The notes: a model not told the origin generated them from the sequence alone. Shown: positions 53,728 through 63,668, counted from the first letter of the stretch. The stretch: 64,000 bases of DNA from Flammeovirga agarivorans (GCF_012641475.1 NZ_JABAIL010000012.1:124001-188000); one strand, 5' to 3'. A program made the numbers and translations.

Positions 53728-54831
53728 TCATTTAATCTCTAAATATGGCAATATCTTCTTTAAATCATCCCATTTAAGGGGCTTAATTTTTAACAGATCC
53801 TTAAATTCTGAGTAATTACCATGTTGTTTTCTATAGTTCACAATCCACCTTGCCTGTCGATAAGACAAATATGGGTGCGTTGCTAATTGTTCAAAAGAGC
53901 ATGTATTGATATTTATCTTTATTATCGATTCTTGAGTGATAAATGTATGTTCATATAGTTTTTCTATACGGGTAGAATCTAATGAGAATACCTCTTTCAA
54001 CTGATTCATGTGATAAAAACTACCCCCTAATTTCCTTCTAAAATCTACGACTCTTTCAGCTGTTTTTTTTCCAACTCCATTTATTAGTCTCAATTCATCG
54101 ACCGAAACTAAGTTTAAATTGAAAAGAATCTTTTTTTCTTTCTCCGTGGTTAACGAATCAGGTAAATCAATAAATTTTTTCCATTTTGAAAAACTTAATG
54201 AATCTATCCCATATAATTTTAAAAGATCATTTTTTACCCTAAAGTTCCCTCCATTACTACGGTAAGCTAACAAATTCTTGGTAAATCGAACTGTGAATCC
54301 AATACTGTCTAATAGTTCTTCGGTCGCATCATTAGGATCAAAAAGAAAAGGGGTAAATACTTTTTTGGACTTCTGAATGACTACATGAGATGTTGGTCTG
54401 ATACTTTTTTTCTTAACTAGAAGTCTTTCATTAATATCTTTTTTACAAGGATGAATTACCAAGTACTCCGAGATTCTAGATAAAACCGCACTATCAATGC
54501 CATCAATAATTTCAAGGTCTGATATATTTGAAAATCGACCATACTTAAGCCTATAACGTACAATTTTATTCCCTAAGTAATAAGGAATACCTATACTATT
54601 CCAATCTCTTGCTGTTGAAAAATTAGGATCTATCTTCTTCACTTCTTTTTTATTGATTGAGGATAAATGAATATTTTGAATCATATTATTCTCCTCATTT
54701 TGCCGGGAAATAGAAATGTAGAAAATCAATAAGCATATAAATGAAATAATTAAGAGCAATAGCTGTATACTAATCAATGAATGCTTATTTAGAGATAAGC
54801 TTTCCATTAATTCAATCAATAGTTTTTTCAC
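53728..54831 (-). CDS. Membrane-anchored helix-hairpin-helix (ComEA-like) protein
   Basis: A 367-residue protein with an N-terminal TM helix (about residues 20-42) and four HhH/ComEA-like units: GIPYYLGNKIVRYRLKYGRF, GFTVRFTKNLLAYRSNGGNF, LINGVGKKTAERVVDFRRKL and HPYLSYRQARWIVNYRKQHG. HhH repeats usually bind DNA. Most ComEA proteins have one unit, so four is the long Bacteroidota form. Possible role in DNA uptake or nucleoid contact at the membrane (inference). It lies 15 bp upstream of the M28 gene. Confidence 0.82.
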   Translation of the reverse strand: MKKLLIELMESLSLNKHSLISIQLLLLIISFICLLIFYISISRQNEENNMIQNIHLSSINKKEVKKIDPNFSTARDWNSIGIPYYLGNKIVRYRLKYGRFSNISDLEIIDGIDSAVLSRISEYLVIHPCKKDINERLLVKKKSIRPTSHVVIQKSKKVFTPFLFDPNDATEELLDSIGFTVRFTKNLLAYRSNGGNFRVKNDLLKLYGIDSLSFSKWKKFIDLPDSLTTEKEKKILFNLNLVSVDELRLINGVGKKTAERVVDFRRKLGGSFYHMNQLKEVFSLDSTRIEKLYEHTFITQESIIKININTCSFEQLATHPYLSYRQARWIVNYRKQHGNYSEFKDLLKIKPLKWDDLKKILPYLEIK

Positions 54832-54893
54832 AAAAAGTGTTAGTAAGAGAACCGTTAAACAATGATATTAAGATTGAAGAGAGAGTTATTTTA

Positions 54894-55571
54894 TTATTTT
54901 CTATCGTATTCGTATAAACGATATTGTTCTATAATACTGATTAACTTAGAAGGATATTTTGAGTCTGTAGCATAACCACATTTTCTAAGTCCTTTAGCCC
55001 AACCTTTATAGTCTGTTATTTTTAATTCAAATAATGGGGCATATCTACTTTTTCTTAAGAAGTTTCCATGATCTTCATAAGAATCTAATACAGAATCATA
55101 TACCCTAAAACATTCGTTAGGTCTATCATCATCATGGTCAAATGTATCACCATTCCAATTACTACCGCATTTTATACCAAAATGATTATTTGTAGCTCTA
55201 GCCAATTTACTATTACCAATACCTGACTCCAATACACCTTGAGCTAGTGTAATACTCGCTGGTACTTTTTTATGATGCATCGATTCTATCGCATACTTTT
55301 TATACATATCTACGTATTCTTGAACCGATAATTTTTTTCCTGGTGGTATCTTATCTTCTACATTTTTTCTTTTCTTACCTCCAGTTTCTGAGCTGTTATT
55401 ATTAGATGGTGCAGAATTACTACCTCCGTTTTCTGCTATTAATTTTTGATTCCTTCTCTCTACTCTTTTCTGATAAGTATACTGACTAGTCGTCTGACAA
55501 GCAGTTGAAAATAATATAGATAGAATTACAATAAATTTTACGTAGTTTGTTCTCATTCTAAAAAATGACAA
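54894..55571 (-). CDS. Glucosaminidase-domain lipoprotein (FlgJ/peptidoglycan hydrolase type)
   Basis: A 225-residue protein with a lipoprotein signal (FIVILSILFSTAC). A Ser/Asn-rich linker leads to a glucosaminidase domain at about residues 85-225: VPASITLAQGVLESGIGNSK (catalytic Glu), ATNNHFGIKC and FLRKSRYAPLFEL. It cuts peptidoglycan glycan strands from the outer membrane. An alternative start ATG at 55556 would shorten it by five residues. Confidence 0.88.
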   Translation of the reverse strand: MSFFRMRTNYVKFIVILSILFSTACQTTSQYTYQKRVERRNQKLIAENGGSNSAPSNNNSSETGGKKRKNVEDKIPPGKKLSVQEYVDMYKKYAIESMHHKKVPASITLAQGVLESGIGNSKLARATNNHFGIKCGSNWNGDTFDHDDDRPNECFRVYDSVLDSYEDHGNFLRKSRYAPLFELKITDYKGWAKGLRKCGYATDSKYPSKLISIIEQYRLYEYDRK

Positions 55572-55573
55572 TT

Positions 55574-55612
55574 ATAAAAAAAGCTCAAACACTTTTTGGA
55601 GCACTTGAGCTT
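55574..55612 (-). terminator. Terminator of glyS
   Basis: AAGCTCAA (from 55581) pairs with TTGAGCTT (55605-55612) with an extended inner stem, followed by a T run on the minus strand. Confidence 0.85.
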
Positions 55613-55632
55613 AAATATACAAATTTAGTTCC

Positions 55633-57177
55633 TTAAACTAATTGCTTTAACAGGCTTGTTAATGAACAATTTTTGTCTAGGAATGCCTTCAATTCACTAA
55701 TAGGTAATCTAAACTGCTCAGTAGTATCACGCTCTCTTACCGTTACAGTATTATCTTCTAGAGTTTGATGATCTACAGTCACACAGTAAGGAGTACCAAT
55801 TAGATCCTGACGAGTATAACGCTTACCAATAGCATCTTTTTCTTCGTAAGATACGTTGTGATCAAATTTCACTTCGTTCATTACTTCTCTTGCCTTTTCA
55901 GGAAGACCATCCTTCTTCGTTAATGGGAATACAGCAGCTTTGATTGGTGCTAAACCTGGGTGGAATTTCAAGTAAGTTCTTGTCTTACCATCAACTTCTT
56001 CCTCAGTGAAAGCACCTGTCAAGATTGATAAGAACATACGGTCTAAACCAACTGAAGTTTCTACTACATATGGTACGACATTCTTACCTAATTCATGATC
56101 AAAATACTGAAGTTTCTTACCTGATAACTCTTGGTGAGCAGATAAATCAAAATCAGTTCTTGAATGGATACCTTCTAATTCTTTTTGACCAAATGGGAAT
56201 TTAAATTCGATATCTACAGCTGCATTTGCATAGTGAGCTGTTTTTAAATGGTCATGGAATACATAATTGTCAGGGTTACCAACAATAGTGTGGAACTTCA
56301 TACGAGTCTCTTTCCAGAACTCATACCATTTCATCTCAGTACCTGGCTGAACAAAGAATTGCATCTCCATTTGCTCAAATTCACGCATACGGAAGATAAA
56401 CTGACGAGCAACGATCTCATTACGGAATGCTTTACCAATTTGAGCAATACCGAAAGGAGGACGTTGTCTTGACGTATTCATTACATTCAAGTAGTTCACA
56501 AAGATACCTTGTGCTGTTTCAGGACGAAGGTAAACTTTGTTAGAGTCCCCTGCTACTGCACCTAGTTCTGTAGAGAACATTAAATTGAACTGACGTACAT
56601 CTGTCCAATTACAAGTTCCAGAAATAGGACAAACGATATTGTTTTCTTCAATAATCGTTTTTAACCCTTCCATATCTTCGTTCTCTAAAGCAATTTTAAA
56701 TTTTGCTTCGATCTCGTCGATTTTCTTCTGGTTTCTTAAAACATTAGGGTTAGTAGCAAGGAATTGCTCTTTATCAAAAGCATCTCCAAATTTCTTTTGA
56801 GCTTTAGTTACTTCTTTTTCGATTTTAGCTCCATACTTAGCCATTAAATCTTCAATAAGAACGTCTGCTCTATATCTTTTCTTAGAATCTTTATTATCAA
56901 CTAAAGGATCATTAAAAGCGTCTACGTGACCAGAAGCTTTCCATACTTTAGGATCCATAAAGATAGAGGCATCTAGACCTACAATGTTTTCGTGCATTTG
57001 CACCATTGAAGCCCACCAATACTTTTTAATGTTGTTTCTTAATTCAACACCATTTGATCCATAGTCGTATACTGCCTGAAGACCTCCATAGATTTCTGAT
57101 GAAGGAAATACAAAACCATATTCTTTTGCATGAGATACGACCTTTTGGAACATATTCTCTTTATCTTGTTTAGCCAT
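55633..57177 (-). CDS. glyS: Glycyl-tRNA synthetase, alpha2 (eukaryote-like) type
   Basis: A 514-residue class II synthetase with YDYGSNGVELRNNIKKYWW (motif 1 region), LRPETAQGIFVNYLNVMNTS, FRNEIVARQFIFRMREFEQM (motif 2) and VVETSVGLDRMFLSILTGAF (motif 3). A single-chain dimeric enzyme, usual in Bacteroidota, unlike the alpha2beta2 E. coli form. A -7-like TAATTTTG (minus, 57211-57218) lies upstream. Confidence 0.96.
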   Translation of the reverse strand: MAKQDKENMFQKVVSHAKEYGFVFPSSEIYGGLQAVYDYGSNGVELRNNIKKYWWASMVQMHENIVGLDASIFMDPKVWKASGHVDAFNDPLVDNKDSKKRYRADVLIEDLMAKYGAKIEKEVTKAQKKFGDAFDKEQFLATNPNVLRNQKKIDEIEAKFKIALENEDMEGLKTIIEENNIVCPISGTCNWTDVRQFNLMFSTELGAVAGDSNKVYLRPETAQGIFVNYLNVMNTSRQRPPFGIAQIGKAFRNEIVARQFIFRMREFEQMEMQFFVQPGTEMKWYEFWKETRMKFHTIVGNPDNYVFHDHLKTAHYANAAVDIEFKFPFGQKELEGIHSRTDFDLSAHQELSGKKLQYFDHELGKNVVPYVVETSVGLDRMFLSILTGAFTEEEVDGKTRTYLKFHPGLAPIKAAVFPLTKKDGLPEKAREVMNEVKFDHNVSYEEKDAIGKRYTRQDLIGTPYCVTVDHQTLEDNTVTVRERDTTEQFRLPISELKAFLDKNCSLTSLLKQLV

Positions 57178-57390
57178 CTTAATAATGATCTTTTTTCAAA
57201 AATTCAGCCGCAAAATTAGTAAATCGTAGGAATTAAAACATTTAATTTTTTCGAAATGATTGAAAATCATAAAAAAGTAGATCAATTTTAACGATTCTAC
57301 TAATCTTAAAGACCAGTCTTTATTTATTTCATTATGATACTAAGAGATTCTTAAGTATCACATTAAAGTCAAAGTTAGATTATCAAATAA

Positions 57391-57418
57391 AAAAGGATAC
57401 CAAATTTTGATATCCTCT
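57391..57418 (-). terminator. Terminator of the NSS transporter gene
   Basis: AGGATA (57396-57401) pairs with TATCCT (57413-57418), inner CAAA/TTTG extends it, and a T run follows on the minus strand. Confidence 0.82.
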
Positions 57419-57451
57419 TTCGTATATATTTATAAATCAATCTTAAGCATT

Positions 57452-58855
57452 TTATAGTCCTGCTAAAAGATCAATCCCTAAAAACTTATTGAATATTGTT
57501 ACAATAGTAATCGCTCCTAAAATAATTGGTGCCATATACTTTAAGGCAAAAATCGTATAGTTTCCAATAAACGATTTGCTAAATCCTGGATTACCTTGTT
57601 CTACTTCTTTTTTGAAATTATCTCCTCTCCAAATCCATGCTGTATAGATAGAAATAAAGAATCCACCTAATGGTAAGAAAGTATCTGATGCTAGGTTTTC
57701 AATGAAGTCCATAAACGATACTGTTTTACCACTACTATAAGTCATAAAATTAGTAAAGAAGTCTACCGTACCATTACCTAACATCGATGGAATACCTAAA
57801 GCAAAAACAACACCTCCAACTAACCATACAGCTCTGTTACGACGAATTTCAAACTCATCTACAACATAAGCTACAGGCACCTCCAATAAAGATACAGTTG
57901 AAGTTAAGGCAGCAAAAGATAAAAGTACAAAGAATGAACCTCCGATAATTCTACCTAGCAATGGTCCTAACGATTCAAATGCACTTGGAAGAACTGTAAA
58001 AATTAAGCCTGCTCCACCACCAGAACCTTGTAGTCCTTGTGAGTAGATAAACGCAAACATCATTAAGCCTGCAATAAAGGCAATGCCCACGTCAGTCAAT
58101 AAAATCATTGCTGTTGACTGGGCGATATTATCTTTCTTTCCCACATAAGAACCATAAGTAATCAATGCACCCATACCCAATGATAAAGAGAAGAAAGCCT
58201 GTCCCATCGCTGAAAAAGCTACTTCAAAAGTGATTTCAGAAAAATCTGGGATTAAATAGAATTCTACCCCACTCCAAGCACCATCTTGAGTTAAGGCATA
58301 TCCCATTAAAGACAGGATTAAAAACAATAATGAAGGCATTAATATTTTTGATGCTTTTTCAATACCACCAGAAACACCTTTCATTACGATATATATTGTT
58401 AGAAACATAAATACTGTAGAGAACGACAAGTTCAATTGCCAGTTACCTACAAAGTCTCCAAAGTTTTTTCCTAATTCAAAATTGCCAGAGAACATCTCTA
58501 TGGCAAATCCTAAAGCCCAACCGGCTACTACATTATAAAATGATAATATTAAGGCCCCTGATAAGACACCCATTTTACCAACCCAAGACCAATTTTTATG
58601 TCCGTTGGCACTAAATGCACCTACTGCATTTTTATTAGTTTTTCTACCAATAGCAATTTCTGCCATCATCACCGGAAAACATAAAAGAAAACAGAAGCAT
58701 AAATACATCATTACAAATGCACCACCTCCTCCATCTGCTACTTCAAAGGGGAACTTCCATATATTACCTAAACCTACTGCTGAACCTGCTGCTGCTAGTA
58801 TAAATCCGATTTTGTTTGAGAAGCCACCTCGGCTACTGTCTGTTACCCCCGCCAT
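57452..58855 (-). CDS. Sodium:neurotransmitter symporter family transporter (LeuT type)
   Basis: A 467-residue membrane protein of about 12 TM segments. The TM1 motif is IGFILAAAGSAVGLGNIWKF, followed by GGGGAFVMMYL, FSLSLGMGALITYGSYVGK (TM6 region) and SFAALTSTVSLLEVPVAY (TM8). Takes up an amino acid or amine with Na+. The substrate cannot be read. Monocistronic. Confidence 0.93.
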   Translation of the reverse strand: MAGVTDSSRGGFSNKIGFILAAAGSAVGLGNIWKFPFEVADGGGGAFVMMYLCFCFLLCFPVMMAEIAIGRKTNKNAVGAFSANGHKNWSWVGKMGVLSGALILSFYNVVAGWALGFAIEMFSGNFELGKNFGDFVGNWQLNLSFSTVFMFLTIYIVMKGVSGGIEKASKILMPSLLFLILSLMGYALTQDGAWSGVEFYLIPDFSEITFEVAFSAMGQAFFSLSLGMGALITYGSYVGKKDNIAQSTAMILLTDVGIAFIAGLMMFAFIYSQGLQGSGGGAGLIFTVLPSAFESLGPLLGRIIGGSFFVLLSFAALTSTVSLLEVPVAYVVDEFEIRRNRAVWLVGGVVFALGIPSMLGNGTVDFFTNFMTYSSGKTVSFMDFIENLASDTFLPLGGFFISIYTAWIWRGDNFKKEVEQGNPGFSKSFIGNYTIFALKYMAPIILGAITIVTIFNKFLGIDLLAGL

Positions 58856-59223
58856 ATAGTTGTGTTATAATTCAATCGTGTGATAATAATTACAATGAGT
58901 TATCATAATCATTGCTCTGAAGAAGTTTAATGTTAGATCAGAAACAAATGAAGCCGCAATAAAATACTTATCTGCTTATGCTACAAGAATTTAGTCAAGC
59001 AAATGTTAAATATTATCACTTGTTATGTTGTGAATACTTAAAACAGAATAAAGTATAATATCAATCAATTTTACCCAAATTTTATTCTATAATTATTTTC
59101 TATGAATACAGAATAAATGTCTATTAAAATTAAAGTTTGATGTAAGAACAAATCTTAAAAAAGAGGCTTAGTTTATATGATAATCCTTTGTCAATTTAAT
59201 GATTAGTATATTAATTTCAGAAT
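58856..59223. other. Intergenic region between rpsC terminator and NSS gene
   Basis: About 370 bp of AT-rich DNA with no credible coding frame or RNA gene. It should contain the promoter of the minus-strand NSS gene, which I could not place with confidence. Confidence 0.5.
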
Positions 59224-59259
59224 AAAAAAAGACCCAAGTAGTTTAAAACTACTTGGGTC
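59224..59259 (-). terminator. Terminator directly after rpsC
   Basis: GACCCAAGTAGT (59231-59242) pairs perfectly with ACTACTTGGGTC (59248-59259), followed on the minus strand by seven Ts. It closes the ribosomal operon after rpsC. Confidence 0.93.
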
Positions 59260-59291
59260 CACCTGTCGGCTTGGTAATTTAACTTAGGTAA

Positions 59292-60068
59292 TTACGCTTT
59301 AGCGTTACCACCTTTGTTTCCACCACCTTTTCTGCCACCACGGCCACCTCTACGACGGTCGCCACGCTTGTTACCTCTGTCGTTACCTCTACGGTTATCA
59401 CGACGTCCAGTTTCAGCTTGAGGAGAAAGGTCTCTCTTACCTAATACTTCACCTTTGAATACCCAAACTTTGATACCAATAATACCATATACTGTAAGAG
59501 CTTCAGATAAAGCGTAGTCGATGTCCGCACGTAATGTATGCAATGGAATACGACCTTCTTTGTAAAGTTCAGTACGAGCCATTTCAGCACCACCCAAACG
59601 ACCAGAAAGCTTTACTTTGATACCTTGAGCACCGTGACGAACAGCGTTAGCAATTGCTTGCTTCATCGCACGACGGTAAGATACACGGCTTTTCAATTGT
59701 TGAGCGATTGACTCACCGATTAATTTCGCATCAGTTTCAGGACGCTTAACTTCAGAGATGTTGATTTGAACATCCTTACCAGTTAAACGCTTTAATTCTT
59801 CCTTGATTTTATCAACCTCTGCACCAGCTTTACCAATAACTACACCTGGACGAGCCGTGTGAATAGTTAAAGTAACACGCTTGATAGTACGCTCGATAAC
59901 TACACGAGAAATACCTGCACGTGGGTTCGGAAGACGAACTGCGATATATTTTCTGATCTTGTTATCCTCGACTAATTTGTCAGAGAAATCTTTTCCACCA
60001 TACCAGCTAGACTCCCATCCTCTGATATAGCCTAAACGAAGACCAATTGGATTAATTTTTTGTCCCAT
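59292..60068 (-). CDS. rpsC: 30S ribosomal protein S3 with RGG-rich tail
   Basis: A 258-residue S3: [20 protein letters not shown] at the start, KH domain ([20 protein letters not shown]), and C-terminal domain ([20 protein letters not shown]). The last 40 residues are an Arg/Gly-rich tail ([20 protein letters not shown]) beyond the conserved core. Normally followed by rplP; here a strong terminator follows instead. Confidence 0.97.
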   Translation of the reverse strand: MGQKINPIGLRLGYIRGWESSWYGGKDFSDKLVEDNKIRKYIAVRLPNPRAGISRVVIERTIKRVTLTIHTARPGVVIGKAGAEVDKIKEELKRLTGKDVQINISEVKRPETDAKLIGESIAQQLKSRVSYRRAMKQAIANAVRHGAQGIKVKLSGRLGGAEMARTELYKEGRIPLHTLRADIDYALSEALTVYGIIGIKVWVFKGEVLGKRDLSPQAETGRRDNRRGNDRGNKRGDRRRGGRGGRKGGGNKGGNAKA

Positions 60069-60082
60069 GGGAAAAACTTATT

Positions 60083-60481
60083 TTAGTTGTCTGACTCGTT
60101 TGATTCTGTACCCTCAGCGACTACGTCGATAAGGCTTGTGTTACGAGCGTCTACTACCACTGTTACATGGTTTGAACGCTTACGGATTCTGTGAGCTCTA
60201 CCTTGTGGAGCTGGACGGAAACGCTTTAATTGGCGACCACCAGTTACAAAGATTGATTTCACATATAAATCTGCATCTTCTACAGACTCGTCAGGATTTT
60301 TGTTTTCCCAGTTTGCCACAGCAGAAAGAATTAACTTTTCTACTAGAGGAGCACCAGCTTTTTGAGCATAACGGAGTGTATTCAGTGCATCAATAACTTG
60401 CACACCTCTTACTGCGTCCGCTACAAGCATCATCTTGCGTGGAGCGATAGGGCAATTGTTAAGTTTTGCTACTGCTTCCAT
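60083..60481 (-). CDS. rplV: 50S ribosomal protein L22
   Basis: A 132-residue protein with [20 protein letters not shown] and [17 protein letters not shown], the beta-hairpin that lines the exit tunnel. Its start overlaps the rpsS stop by one base (TAATG). The acidic tail ([12 protein letters not shown]) is short. Confidence 0.97.
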   Translation of the reverse strand: MEAVAKLNNCPIAPRKMMLVADAVRGVQVIDALNTLRYAQKAGAPLVEKLILSAVANWENKNPDESVEDADLYVKSIFVTGGRQLKRFRPAPQGRAHRIRKRSNHVTVVVDARNTSLIDVVAEGTESNESDN

Positions 60482-60759
60482 TATTTTCTGCCTTTATCTT
60501 TTTTGTTGATGTGACCCTTGTATGTACGAGTTGGAGCGAATTCACCTAATTTATGGCCTACCATGTTTTCAGTAACATAAACAGGGATGAATTTATTTCC
60601 ATTATGTACAGCAAATGTATGACCGATGAAATCTGGAGAGATCATAGATCTACGTGACCAAGTCTTAATAACAGACTTTTTCCCAGACTCATTAGCTGCG
60701 TCGATTTTCTTAACTAAACGAAAATCGATATAAGGTCCTTTCTTTAGCGATCTTGCCAT
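60481..60759 (-). CDS. rpsS: 30S ribosomal protein S19
   Basis: A 92-residue S19 with [38 protein letters not shown] and [17 protein letters not shown]. Lies in normal S10-operon order between rplB and rplV. Confidence 0.97.
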   Translation of the reverse strand: MARSLKKGPYIDFRLVKKIDAANESGKKSVIKTWSRRSMISPDFIGHTFAVHNGNKFIPVYVTENMVGHKLGEFAPTRTYKGHINKKDKGRK

Positions 60760-60767
60760 AACTTAAA

Positions 60768-61592
60768 TTACTTCTTTCTTCTTGAAACGATTAGTTTACT
60801 TGAATACTTCTTAGTATTACGTGTTTTCTGACCTTTAGCGTAAACACCAGTACGAGAGCGAGGGTGACCTCCTGAAGATTTACCTTCACCACCACCCATA
60901 GGGTGATCAACTGGGTTCATTGCAACACCTCTAACACGTGGTCTACGACCTAACCAACGCTTTCTACCTGCTTTACCTAAACGTACGTTCATGTGATCGC
61001 CGTTTGATACAGTACCGATTGTAGCGTAGCACTCTAAAAGTACTAATCTAGTTTCGCCTGAAGGTAATTTAATTGTAGCGTATCTACCAGTACGACCTAA
61101 CAATTGAGCATAAGCACCAGCAGAACGTACCATAGCAGCACCTTTACCTGGTTTTAACTCAACGTTATGAATGATAGAACCTACAGGGATCTCAGACAAT
61201 GGAAGTGTATTACCTACTTCTGGAGCTACACCTGGTCCAGACAAGATAGTCTGTCCAACTTGTAATCCTTCTGGAGCTACGATATACGTCTTAGCACCAT
61301 CTACATAGTAGATTAAGGCAATACGAGCAGTACGGTTTGGATCGTACTCGATAGATTTCACGATACCAGGAACGCCATGCTTGTTACGCTTGAAGTCGAT
61401 AACACGAAGACGACGCTTGTGTCCACCACCTCTGTTACGTACAGTCATTTTACCTGAGTTGTTACGACCACCAGAACGGTGCTTACCAACTGTCAGTGAC
61501 TTCTCTGGTGTACTTTTCGTGATTTCCTCGAAAGTAGGAGCGATTCTGAATCGCTGTCCCGGAGTTGTGGGCTTTAACTTTTTAACAGCCAT
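60768..61592 (-). CDS. rplB: 50S ribosomal protein L2
   Basis: A 274-residue L2 near the peptidyl transferase centre: [20 protein letters not shown] at the start, [20 protein letters not shown] with the conserved His. Separated from rplW by 142 bp containing a stable hairpin, unusually far for this operon. Confidence 0.97.
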   Translation of the reverse strand: MAVKKLKPTTPGQRFRIAPTFEEITKSTPEKSLTVGKHRSGGRNNSGKMTVRNRGGGHKRRLRVIDFKRNKHGVPGIVKSIEYDPNRTARIALIYYVDGAKTYIVAPEGLQVGQTILSGPGVAPEVGNTLPLSEIPVGSIIHNVELKPGKGAAMVRSAGAYAQLLGRTGRYATIKLPSGETRLVLLECYATIGTVSNGDHMNVRLGKAGRKRWLGRRPRVRGVAMNPVDHPMGGGEGKSSGGHPRSRTGVYAKGQKTRNTKKYSSKLIVSRRKK

Positions 61593-61682
61593 TTTTCAAA
61601 CTTTCGTATTTGCTCTTACAGATCACTAGATAGGTTTTCCTAGCACATCTATACACAGCAAATTGGTTAAACTTATACCAAT

Positions 61683-61706
61683 GTTCAGAGTCCGAAGACT
61701 CTGAAC
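61683..61706 (-). promoter_or_regulatory. Perfect 10-bp hairpin with UUCG loop between rplW and rplB
   Basis: On the minus strand GTTCAGAGTC, loop TTCG, GACTCTGAAC: a C(UUCG)G tetraloop on a perfect 10-bp stem. No T run follows, so it is not a standard terminator. It may be a processing site, mRNA-stabilising element or protein-binding site. Confidence 0.7.
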
Positions 61707-61734
61707 GAGATACTTTCAATTATAAGATCAGATC

Positions 61735-62022
61735 CTATAGACCTTCGTAGATGTCGATAATCTCACCCTCAGCTACTTTTACCATCGCTTTTTTGAAAGA
61801 CGATGTGTGACCGTTAATAACAGCCGCTTTAGTGTAACGAGTTTTTGATTTACCTGGAAGGATAGCAGTACGAACTGCTTCCACATTCACACCATACTTA
61901 GCTTCTACAGCTTGTTTGATCTGAACCTTGTTAGCTCCTTTAGCCACAACGAAAGTGTAAACACCACCTTCGTGAGCAAGTGCAGCCTTTTCTGTCAAGA
62001 TAGGTTTTACTAATACTTGCAT
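61735..62022 (-). CDS. rplW: 50S ribosomal protein L23
   Basis: A 95-residue L23 with VLVKPILTEKAALAHEGGVY and KVQIKQAVEAKYGVNVEAVR. Sits near the tunnel exit where SRP and trigger factor dock. 11 bp after rplD. Confidence 0.95.
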   Translation of the reverse strand: MQVLVKPILTEKAALAHEGGVYTFVVAKGANKVQIKQAVEAKYGVNVEAVRTAILPGKSKTRYTKAAVINGHTSSFKKAMVKVAEGEIIDIYEGL

Positions 62023-62033
62023 TATTTTAAGGC

Positions 62034-62651
62034 TTAAAGGTTAGAAAATTTTTCAACTGCGTCTTGAGCAATGATTAACTTATCAGCGTGCAATACTTCG
62101 TAAGTGTTTAATGAATCAACAACTACTACGTTTGCTTTTGGTAAGTTTCTAGCTGACTTATAAACGTTATCATTTTGCTCACCTAATACTAGAAGAGTTT
62201 TAACGTCTGATAAGTTTAAGTTAGAAAGAACCTCTTTGTACGCTTTTGTTTGTGGAGCATCAAAAGATAAAGTCTCCAAAACTGTTACATTGCTTTCTTT
62301 TGCTTTGTATGCCAACGCCGACTTACGAGCCAATTGTTTAACTTTTCTGTTAACGTCTTGACGGTAATTTCTTGGACGTGGGCCAAAGATACGTCCACCA
62401 CCTCTGAAAACAGGTGATTTGATAGAGCCCGAACGAGCTGTACCTGTACCTTTTTGCTTTTTAAGCTTACGAGTAGATCCTACGATCTCCGCACGCTCTT
62501 TTGCTTTATGCGTACCTTGACGTTGTGCCGCCAAATACGCTTTTACGTCAAGATAGATAGCATGATCATTTGGCTCGATACCAAATACTGCTTCTGGTAA
62601 ATCAACTTTACCAGTCTCAACGCCTTTTGAGTTCAATACTGCGATTTCCAT
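62034..62651 (-). CDS. rplD: 50S ribosomal protein L4
   Basis: A 205-residue L4 with KLKKQKGTGTARSGSIKSPV and FRGGGRIFGPRPRNYRQDV (the tunnel loop), then LARKSALAYKAKE. In E. coli L4 controls its own operon through a leader; whether that applies here is unknown. Gap of 7 bp to rplC. Confidence 0.96.
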   Translation of the reverse strand: MEIAVLNSKGVETGKVDLPEAVFGIEPNDHAIYLDVKAYLAAQRQGTHKAKERAEIVGSTRKLKKQKGTGTARSGSIKSPVFRGGGRIFGPRPRNYRQDVNRKVKQLARKSALAYKAKESNVTVLETLSFDAPQTKAYKEVLSNLNLSDVKTLLVLGEQNDNVYKSARNLPKANVVVVDSLNTYEVLHADKLIIAQDAVEKFSNL

Positions 62652-62658
62652 CTACTGA

Positions 62659-63279
62659 TTACTTTTCAAGGATTACGTAAGAATTTTTAGCACCTGGAAT
62701 TGCACCAGAAACAAGGATTAAACCGTCTTCTGGGTACATTTTCATAACGCGTAAGTTCATCACTTTAACACGCTTACCACCAGTACGTCCAGCCATACGA
62801 AGACCTTTGAATACACGTGATGGAGTTGCACATGCACCAATCGCACCTGGAGCTCTTAAACGGTTATGTTGACCGTGAGTAGCTTGACCTACACCACCGA
62901 AGTTGTGTCTCTTAACTACACCTTGGAAACCTTTACCTTTAGAAGTACCTACGATGTCTACGAATTCACCTTCAGCGAAGATTTCGTCCATTTTCAATAC
63001 ATCTCCTAGAGCTCTTTCCATAACTGGGTTACGGAATTCTACCACTTTACGTTTTGGTGTGGTACCAGCTTTTGAGAAGTGACCTTTCATAGCAGCGGAC
63101 GTACGCTTCTCCTTTTTCTCGTCGAAGCCCACCTGAATAGCTGTATAGCCATCAGATTCTACCGTCTTAACCTGAGTCACAACGTTAGGACCAGTTTGAA
63201 TCAACGTACAAGCGATGTTCTTGCCGTTTTCATCAAAAATACTAGTCATACCGACTTTTTTTGCAATAAGTCCTGGCAT
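62659..63279 (-). CDS. rplC: 50S ribosomal protein L3
   Basis: A 206-residue L3 with [20 protein letters not shown], then [18 protein letters not shown] and [18 protein letters not shown]. First gene of this operon; rpsJ, which usually precedes it, is absent. Its promoter and a leader of about 150 nt are described separately. Confidence 0.97.
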   Translation of the reverse strand: MPGLIAKKVGMTSIFDENGKNIACTLIQTGPNVVTQVKTVESDGYTAIQVGFDEKKEKRTSAAMKGHFSKAGTTPKRKVVEFRNPVMERALGDVLKMDEIFAEGEFVDIVGTSKGKGFQGVVKRHNFGGVGQATHGQHNRLRAPGAIGACATPSRVFKGLRMAGRTGGKRVKVMNLRVMKMYPEDGLILVSGAIPGAKNSYVILEK

Positions 63280-63432
63280 TGTTCTTTACTTTAAAAATTA
63301 ATTAATTTAACGCCTGAATATCAACTCATCACTATCTCACTCATGTTAGAAAAACTCATCTTGAACTCCCCGTCTGGTCCTTCAATCTGGTGTCTTTCAT
63401 GGAGCTTAAACAATAGTGTACAGCTTCCAAAC
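63280..63432 (-). promoter_or_regulatory. Long 5' leader of the rplC operon
   Basis: About 150 nt between the predicted transcription start and the rplC ATG, with no coding frame. It contains GC-rich stretches able to pair (GGAAGCT with AGCTCC on the minus strand). A ribosomal-protein autoregulatory leader is possible but not shown. Confidence 0.45.
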
Positions 63433-63438
63433 GGCTTG

Positions 63439-63468
63439 CAAAGGTAAGCATATTATTTTACTTGCCAA
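63439..63468 (-). promoter_or_regulatory. Promoter of the rplC-rpsC ribosomal operon
   Basis: On the minus strand: TTG (63466-63468), 19-bp spacer, TACCTTTG (63439-63446), the same exact consensus as the SRP RNA promoter. It confirms that transcription starts here and does not come from an upstream rpsJ. Confidence 0.88.
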
Positions 63469-63668
63469 ATTTTTATTTATATATCACTTAAAAACAGTCA
63501 GATAGGTTAATGTTATTAACATTTATCAGACATTATAGCTATCATTATACTGAAAAGTGGATTTTTGTATCTCATTCAAAATGAAAACACTATAAAATTG
63601 AGTACTTTTTAAAGTGATAGACTCAATTTACTATAAACTGACTTTTACATTAACATACTTTCTTAACT
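63469..63668. other. Divergent intergenic region
   Basis: AT-rich DNA between the ribosomal operon promoter and the plus-strand TRAP gene. No coding frame and no clear promoter for the TRAP gene. Confidence 0.5.
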
